This document shows positions 5,478-8,692 of a DNA stretch of 8,692 bases, piece after piece. The stretch is from Caulobacteraceae bacterium UBA6225. GTDB lineage: Bacteria > Pseudomonadota > Alphaproteobacteria > Caulobacterales > Caulobacteraceae. The stretch is from NCBI GenBank assembly GCA_002441055.1, contig DJWR01000068.1, positions 1 through 8,692 of the forward strand, in the 5' to 3' direction. The notes under the pieces were generated by a model. It was not told the DNA's origin. It did no database searches and saw only the letters and a program-made list of their open reading frames with translations. The position numbers and the translations under genes were made by a program. Every line of letters begins with the position of its first letter. The first letter of the stretch is position 1.

Positions 5478-7367
5478 TCAGGGCAGGACGATTTCGAACC
5501 AGAAGTCGAAGCGGTCGAGGGCGGCCAGCAGGGCGGCGAGGTCGTCGGGGCGCGGCGTGTCCACCTCGCCCTTGCCCAGGGCGGTGTCCAGGTCCGTCTC
5601 CCCCAGCACCAGGGCTACCAGGCTCGCGCGGCTCAGGCGCACAGGGGTCGCCCCCGGGGCGATCCGGTCGCGGCCATGGTGCAGCACGGCGTTCTCGACA
5701 CTGAGGCCAAAGCGCTCTCTGGTGTCGGTGAAGGTGAGGTCTAGGGCGACCTCGAGGGACCCGGCGCGCTCGCCGTTCAGCCGCACCGACAGGGAGTCCA
5801 GCAGCTGTTCGGCTGGCAGGTTGCGGATCTGGCCCGCCGCCCCCTGGCGAGGGGTGGGCGAGGGCGGCCGCACATGCCGCAGCTCCTGGGCGCCGGTCAG
5901 GTAGAAGGCCCGCCAGGGGCCTGACTCGGCCTGATAGCCCATCTGTTCCAGGGCGTCGGCCTGCAGTTCGCGGGCCTCGGCGTTTTCGGGATCGGCGAAG
6001 ACCAGGTGGTTCACCAGTTCTGCAGTCCAGCGATAGTCCCCGGCGGCGAAGGCTTCGCGGGCCTTGGCCAGCAGGGGTTCAGGTCCGCCGGCCAGCTCCA
6101 CATAGCGCTTGCCCGCCTCCACCGGCGGATGGGGATGCAGGTTGGCCGGGTTACCGTCAAACCAGCCGAGATAGCGCTGATAGACCGCCTTGGCGTTGTG
6201 GTTGAGCGTCCCGTAATAGCCGCGGGTGTACCACTCGGCCTCCAGGCTGGGGGGCAGCCTGAGGGCCTCGCCGATCTCCAGGGGCGTCATCCCGTGATTG
6301 GCCATCCGCAGGGTCTGGTCGTGGATGAACTTGTAGAGGTCGCGCTGCTTCTTCAGGAACTTCCGCGCCCGGTCCTGGCCCCAGCGGGGCCAGTGGTGGC
6401 TGGCGAACAGCGCCTCAGTGCGGTCGCCGAACAGGTCGGCGGCCTCGTCGATATAGAAGGCCCAGCGCTTGGCGTCGCGCACCTGGGCCCCGCGCGGGGT
6501 GTAGATGTTGTGCAGGTGGCAGGAGCAGTTCTCCGCCATGCAGAGCGCGCCGAACTGCGGGAAGAAGAAGTTCATCTCCGCCGGCGCCTCAGTGTCCGGC
6601 GTCACCTGGAACTCGATCTCGATCCCGTCGATGGTCAGCTTCGTGCCGGTCTTGCTGATGCTCTCGGTGGGCGGGATCAGGCTGACCGAGCCCATGGAGG
6701 TGGTCTTGCCCAGGCCTGAGTCCACGTGCCCCTGGGCGTTACGCGGCAGCAGCGCGCCGTACATGTAGGTGGCCCGTCGGCCCATGGCGTTGCCGGCCAG
6801 GACATTCTCGCTGACGGCCTCCTCCAGGAAGCCCTCCGGCGCGATGATCCGCATGCCAGCTTCGATATCGGCGTCGGAGATTACCCCGCGCACCCCGCCA
6901 TAATGGTCCACATGGCTGTGGGTGTAGATGACGCCGGTCACTGGCTTGTCGCCGCGATGCTTGCGCATCAGGGCGAGCGCGGCCGCCGCCGGCTCTGCTG
7001 AAATCAGCGGATCGATAACGAGGTAGCCGGTCTCGCCCTCGATAAAGGTGATATTGGACAGGTCGAAGCCACGCACCTGATAGACGCCAGGCGTCACCTC
7101 GAAGAGACCGTGCAGGGCGTTCAGCCGCGCCTGACGCCACAGGCTGGGATTGACCGTGGGCGGGGCCTCTTCGGGCTCTTCGAAGGCGAAGGCGCCCATG
7201 TTCCAGACCACGCCGCCGGTGGCGTTCTCAATCTTCGCGTCGGGGATGGAGCCCATGTAGCCGCGACGGGCGTCGGCCCAGTCCTGCCCGTCGTCAGCCG
7301 GCAACTGGGCGCGAAGGGCGGCGTGCGCCCGCAGGGTGGCGTCTGTGGCGTCCTTGGGCGTGGTCAT
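5478..7367 (-). CDS. Alkyl sulfatase, metallo-beta-lactamase fold (SdsA1/YjcS/BDS1 family), no signal peptide
   Basis: A 629-residue group III (Zn-dependent) sulfatase; the family hydrolyses alkyl sulfates such as SDS to alcohol and sulfate. Domains in order: a lead-in with RGYMGSIP, NPSLWRQARLN and YQVRGFDLSN; the MBL domain with THSHVDHYGG (His150, His152, Asp154, His155), Glu260 in TPDTEAPAE, Glu279 in CMAENCSCHLHNIYT and His324 in SHHWPRWG, which is the complete two-metal ligand set; a dimerisation domain about 350-495 (LPPSLEAEWYTRGYYGTLNH, KAVYQRYLGWFDGNPANL, GYQAESGPWRAFYLTGAQEL); and an SCP2-like C-terminal domain about 510-629. The length is close to other family members, but the N-terminus (MTTPKDATDATL) has no signal peptide, while SdsA1 and YjcS are exported, so this enzyme should be cytoplasmic. 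ATG 7367 has GGGGAG 9 nt upstream. It lies 40 nt after the MaoC gene and is probably the last gene of that operon. Family is certain; natural substrate unknown. Confidence 0.93.
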   Translation of the reverse strand: MTTPKDATDATLRAHAALRAQLPADDGQDWADARRGYMGSIPDAKIENATGGVVWNMGAFAFEEPEEAPPTVNPSLWRQARLNALHGLFEVTPGVYQVRGFDLSNITFIEGETGYLVIDPLISAEPAAAALALMRKHRGDKPVTGVIYTHSHVDHYGGVRGVISDADIEAGMRIIAPEGFLEEAVSENVLAGNAMGRRATYMYGALLPRNAQGHVDSGLGKTTSMGSVSLIPPTESISKTGTKLTIDGIEIEFQVTPDTEAPAEMNFFFPQFGALCMAENCSCHLHNIYTPRGAQVRDAKRWAFYIDEAADLFGDRTEALFASHHWPRWGQDRARKFLKKQRDLYKFIHDQTLRMANHGMTPLEIGEALRLPPSLEAEWYTRGYYGTLNHNAKAVYQRYLGWFDGNPANLHPHPPVEAGKRYVELAGGPEPLLAKAREAFAAGDYRWTAELVNHLVFADPENAEARELQADALEQMGYQAESGPWRAFYLTGAQELRHVRPPSPTPRQGAAGQIRNLPAEQLLDSLSVRLNGERAGSLEVALDLTFTDTRERFGLSVENAVLHHGRDRIAPGATPVRLSRASLVALVLGETDLDTALGKGEVDTPRPDDLAALLAALDRFDFWFEIVLP

Positions 7368-7376
7368 CGTCCCGCT

Positions 7377-7382
7377 CTCCCC
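7377..7382 (-). promoter_or_regulatory. Ribosome binding site of the alkyl sulfatase
   Basis: On the minus strand, GGGGAG lies 9 nt before ATG 7367, inside the 40-nt gap after the MaoC stop. It confirms the short N-terminus, and therefore the absence of a signal peptide. Confidence 0.55.
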
Positions 7383-7407
7383 GACCTGTCTTCTTATGGT
7401 GGCGCTT

Positions 7408-7929
7408 CTAGTAGTTGCTGCCCGGCTTGTCCTCGACCGCCTGGCCCCGGGCGGGGATCAGCATGTCGCGGCGGAAGGTGGCGATGATCACCCCGTCCTG
7501 ATTCTTGCCCAGGGTGCGGATGGTGACGATCCCTTGGCCTGGCCGGGACTTGCTCTCCCGCTTGGCCAGCACTTCGCTCTCGCCATAGAGGGTGTCGCCG
7601 GCGAAGACCGGGGCGGGGAACTTGACCTCGTCCATGCCCAGATTGGCGATGGCCTTCTGGGAACAGTCGCTGACGCTCATGCCGATCAGCAGGGCTAGCG
7701 TATAGGTCGAGACCACCAGGTTGCGGCCAAACTCCGTCTGCTTGCCGTACTCGGCGTCGAAGTGCAGCGGGTGGGTGTTGAGGGTCAGCAGGGTGAAGAG
7801 GTGATTGTCGGCCTCGGTCACCGTCTTGCCTGGGCGGTGCTCATAGACATCGCCGACGACGAAGTCGTCATAGTAGCGGCCGAAGGTCTCCCGATAGCGC
7901 CCCGGCGCGATCTCCTTGATGGTCTTCAT
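7408..7929 (-). CDS. MaoC-fold enoyl-CoA hydratase (mesaconyl/itaconyl-CoA hydratase-like)
   Basis: A 173-residue single hot-dog-domain protein of the MaoC family, which adds water across the double bond of enoyl-CoA thioesters. Visible features: FGRYYDDFVVGDVYEHRPG near the N-terminus, VTEADNHLFTLLTLN, the substrate-loop motif NTHPLHFDAEY (51-61), TEFGRNLV, a FAGDTLYGESEVL strand and the KSRPGQGIVT segment. In classic R-specific hydratases the motif reads DxNPLH, with Asp and His forming the catalytic pair. Here His56 is kept but the Asp position is Asn51. The gene directly follows the CitE-like lyase through a TGATG overlap, with AAAGGA 8 nt before the ATG. From memory, a similar MaoC/CitE pair lies in the leucine-degradation locus of Mycobacterium tuberculosis (Rv2499c/Rv2498c), and hydratase/lyase pairs also occur in itaconate catabolism. 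A short branched or dicarboxylic enoyl-CoA is therefore a reasonable substrate guess, not a demonstrated one. Confidence 0.85.
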   Translation of the reverse strand: MKTIKEIAPGRYRETFGRYYDDFVVGDVYEHRPGKTVTEADNHLFTLLTLNTHPLHFDAEYGKQTEFGRNLVVSTYTLALLIGMSVSDCSQKAIANLGMDEVKFPAPVFAGDTLYGESEVLAKRESKSRPGQGIVTIRTLGKNQDGVIIATFRRDMLIPARGQAVEDKPGSNY

Positions 7930-8692
7930 CAGTCCCGTCCTTTCGCCCGTTCCAGGATGCGCCGCGCGGCGCGGGCCACCGGCAGTTCGATCAGCTTTCC
8001 ATCCACCAGGGCCGGGCCGCCGGCGGCGGCCTCAAAGGCCTCAACTACGGCCTGGGCGCGGGCCACCTCCTCGGCGCTCGGTGTGTAGACGGCGTTCACC
8101 GGCCCCACCTGGTCGGGATGGATGCAGGCCCGGCCGGTGAAGCCTAGGCGCCTGGCCCGGTCGGTCTCAGCGCTCAGCACCTCGGGCTCGCCCACCAGGC
8201 CCGGCGGCGCGTCCAGGGCCTGGACGCCGGCCCGGGCGCAGGCCGCGGCGATCTGGCTGCGGGCGAAGAGCAGGGGCTCCCAGCTCATGTCGCAGCCCAC
8301 CTCGGCGCTGTAGTCGAAGGCCCCGAACAGGACCCCGCCCACGCCGGGCGCCTCGGCGATGTCCCAGCAGCGCATCAGCCCCTCCGGCGTCTCCACCAGG
8401 GGCCAGAAGGGGCGCGCGTCCCCTAGCGCCCGCTGCAGCATACCGAACTCGTGGGCGCTGGAGGCCTTGGGGATCATGAAGAAGTCAGCCTCCGCCGGGG
8501 CGGCGGCCCTCAGGTCGTCGGCGAACCAGGGGGTGGTCCGACCGTTCAGCCGCAGACCCACCTGCACGCCGCCCTTCGGACGCTGGGCCAGGAACTCCAG
8601 GGCGCTCGCCCGGGCGCCGGCCTTGTCCCCTGGGGCCACGGCGTCTTCCAGGTCCAGGCAGACGGCGTCGGCGCCGCTCTCCAGGGCCCGCG
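7929..8692 (-). CDS. CitE-like acyl-CoA lyase (HpcH/HpaI aldolase family), 5' end beyond window
   Basis: The 253 visible C-terminal residues are open to the right edge of the window, and the true start lies outside. The first visible stretch reads GADAVCLDLEDAVAPGDK, the hallmark N-terminal motif of citrate-lyase-beta-like proteins, so a GTG at 8639 inside it is not the start. In order (visible numbering): Lys23 after LEDAVAPGD, VGLRLNGRTTPW with Arg47, MIPK (72-75), LVETPEG with Glu100 and FGAFDY with Asp126 as the expected Mg2+ ligands, and GFTGRACIHPDQV (His191). This is the full set of an active TIM-barrel CoA-ester lyase (malyl-, citramalyl-, HMG- or methylmalyl-CoA type), which cleaves a beta-hydroxyacyl-CoA into acetyl-CoA or a similar unit plus an oxo-acid. 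Its stop shares one base with the MaoC start (TGATG), so hydratase and lyase are probably made in step and act in sequence. The exact substrate cannot be assigned. Confidence 0.88.
   Translation of the reverse strand, partial: RALESGADAVCLDLEDAVAPGDKAGARASALEFLAQRPKGGVQVGLRLNGRTTPWFADDLRAAAPAEADFFMIPKASSAHEFGMLQRALGDARPFWPLVETPEGLMRCWDIAEAPGVGGVLFGAFDYSAEVGCDMSWEPLLFARSQIAAACARAGVQALDAPPGLVGEPEVLSAETDRARRLGFTGRACIHPDQVGPVNAVYTPSAEEVARAQAVVEAFEAAAGGPALVDGKLIELPVARAARRILERAKGRD
7938..7943 (-). promoter_or_regulatory. Ribosome binding site of the MaoC hydratase within the lyase 3' end
   Basis: On the minus strand, AAAGGA lies 8 nt before ATG 7929, inside the last codons of the CitE-like gene. 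With the TGATG stop/start overlap it points to translational coupling of lyase and hydratase. Confidence 0.6.

Noticed and set aside
6006..6719. Plus-strand open frame (237 codons) opposite the alkyl sulfatase
   Set aside because: Composition is typical of a shadow frame and it has no motif; the sulfatase ligands are encoded on the opposite strand.
7929..8639. GTG at 8639 as the start of the CitE-like gene
   Set aside because: The frame stays open to the window edge and the residues before it read GADAVCLDLEDA, a conserved part of the family, so this GTG is the Val of LEDAV.

Overview
This 8.7 kb window is GC-rich throughout, with closely packed genes, overlapping start and stop codons and strong GC third-position bias. 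Together with the protein types this suggests an alphaproteobacterium, probably in or near Caulobacterales (Caulobacter/Phenylobacterium-like). That placement is inferred from composition and protein character, not from a marker gene. I saw no tRNA, rRNA, CRISPR array, transposase or integrase.

Left block, plus strand, 1-2569: the end of a cell-surface polysaccharide gene cluster. Three genes overlap by 4 nt each and are probably translated in a coupled way: the C-terminal end of a HAD-type capsule-biosynthesis phosphatase, a two-domain protein joining a nucleotidyltransferase-like domain to an aminoglycoside-phosphotransferase/choline-kinase-like domain, and a stand-alone nucleotidyltransferase with an intact signature. 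Phosphatase, kinase and nucleotidyltransferase together suggest production of a nucleotide-activated sugar or small alcohol for decorating a surface glycan. Convergent to these, on the minus strand (2553-3725), lies a CgeB-like group 1 glycosyltransferase whose 3' end overlaps the last plus-strand gene by 17 nt.

Centre, minus strand, 3815-5215: an outer-membrane beta-barrel protein of the alginate-export/porin type with a clear signal peptide and a C-terminal Phe. It is followed by a strong intrinsic terminator (3739-3785). The U-tract of this terminator ends only 13 nt before the glycosyltransferase start codon, so how that glycosyltransferase is transcribed is an open question. A 262-nt intergenic region lies upstream of the porin.

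Right block, minus strand, 5478-8692: three genes reading leftward as an apparent operon. In transcription order they are a CitE-like (HpcH/HpaI aldolase family) acyl-CoA lyase cut by the window edge, a MaoC-fold hydratase coupled to it through a TGATG stop/start overlap, and, 40 nt further on, a large metallo-beta-lactamase-fold alkyl sulfatase (SdsA1/YjcS family) with complete metal ligands but no signal peptide. Hydratase plus CitE-like lyase is the usual arrangement for hydrating a short branched enoyl-CoA and then cleaving the C-C bond (leucine, itaconate or mesaconate-type routes). The sulfatase is an uncommon partner.

The most interesting material is the kinase/nucleotidyltransferase pair in the left block, the terminator-start codon arrangement before the glycosyltransferase, and the sulfatase-hydratase-lyase operon. 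None of these is proven to be a new system from sequence alone.
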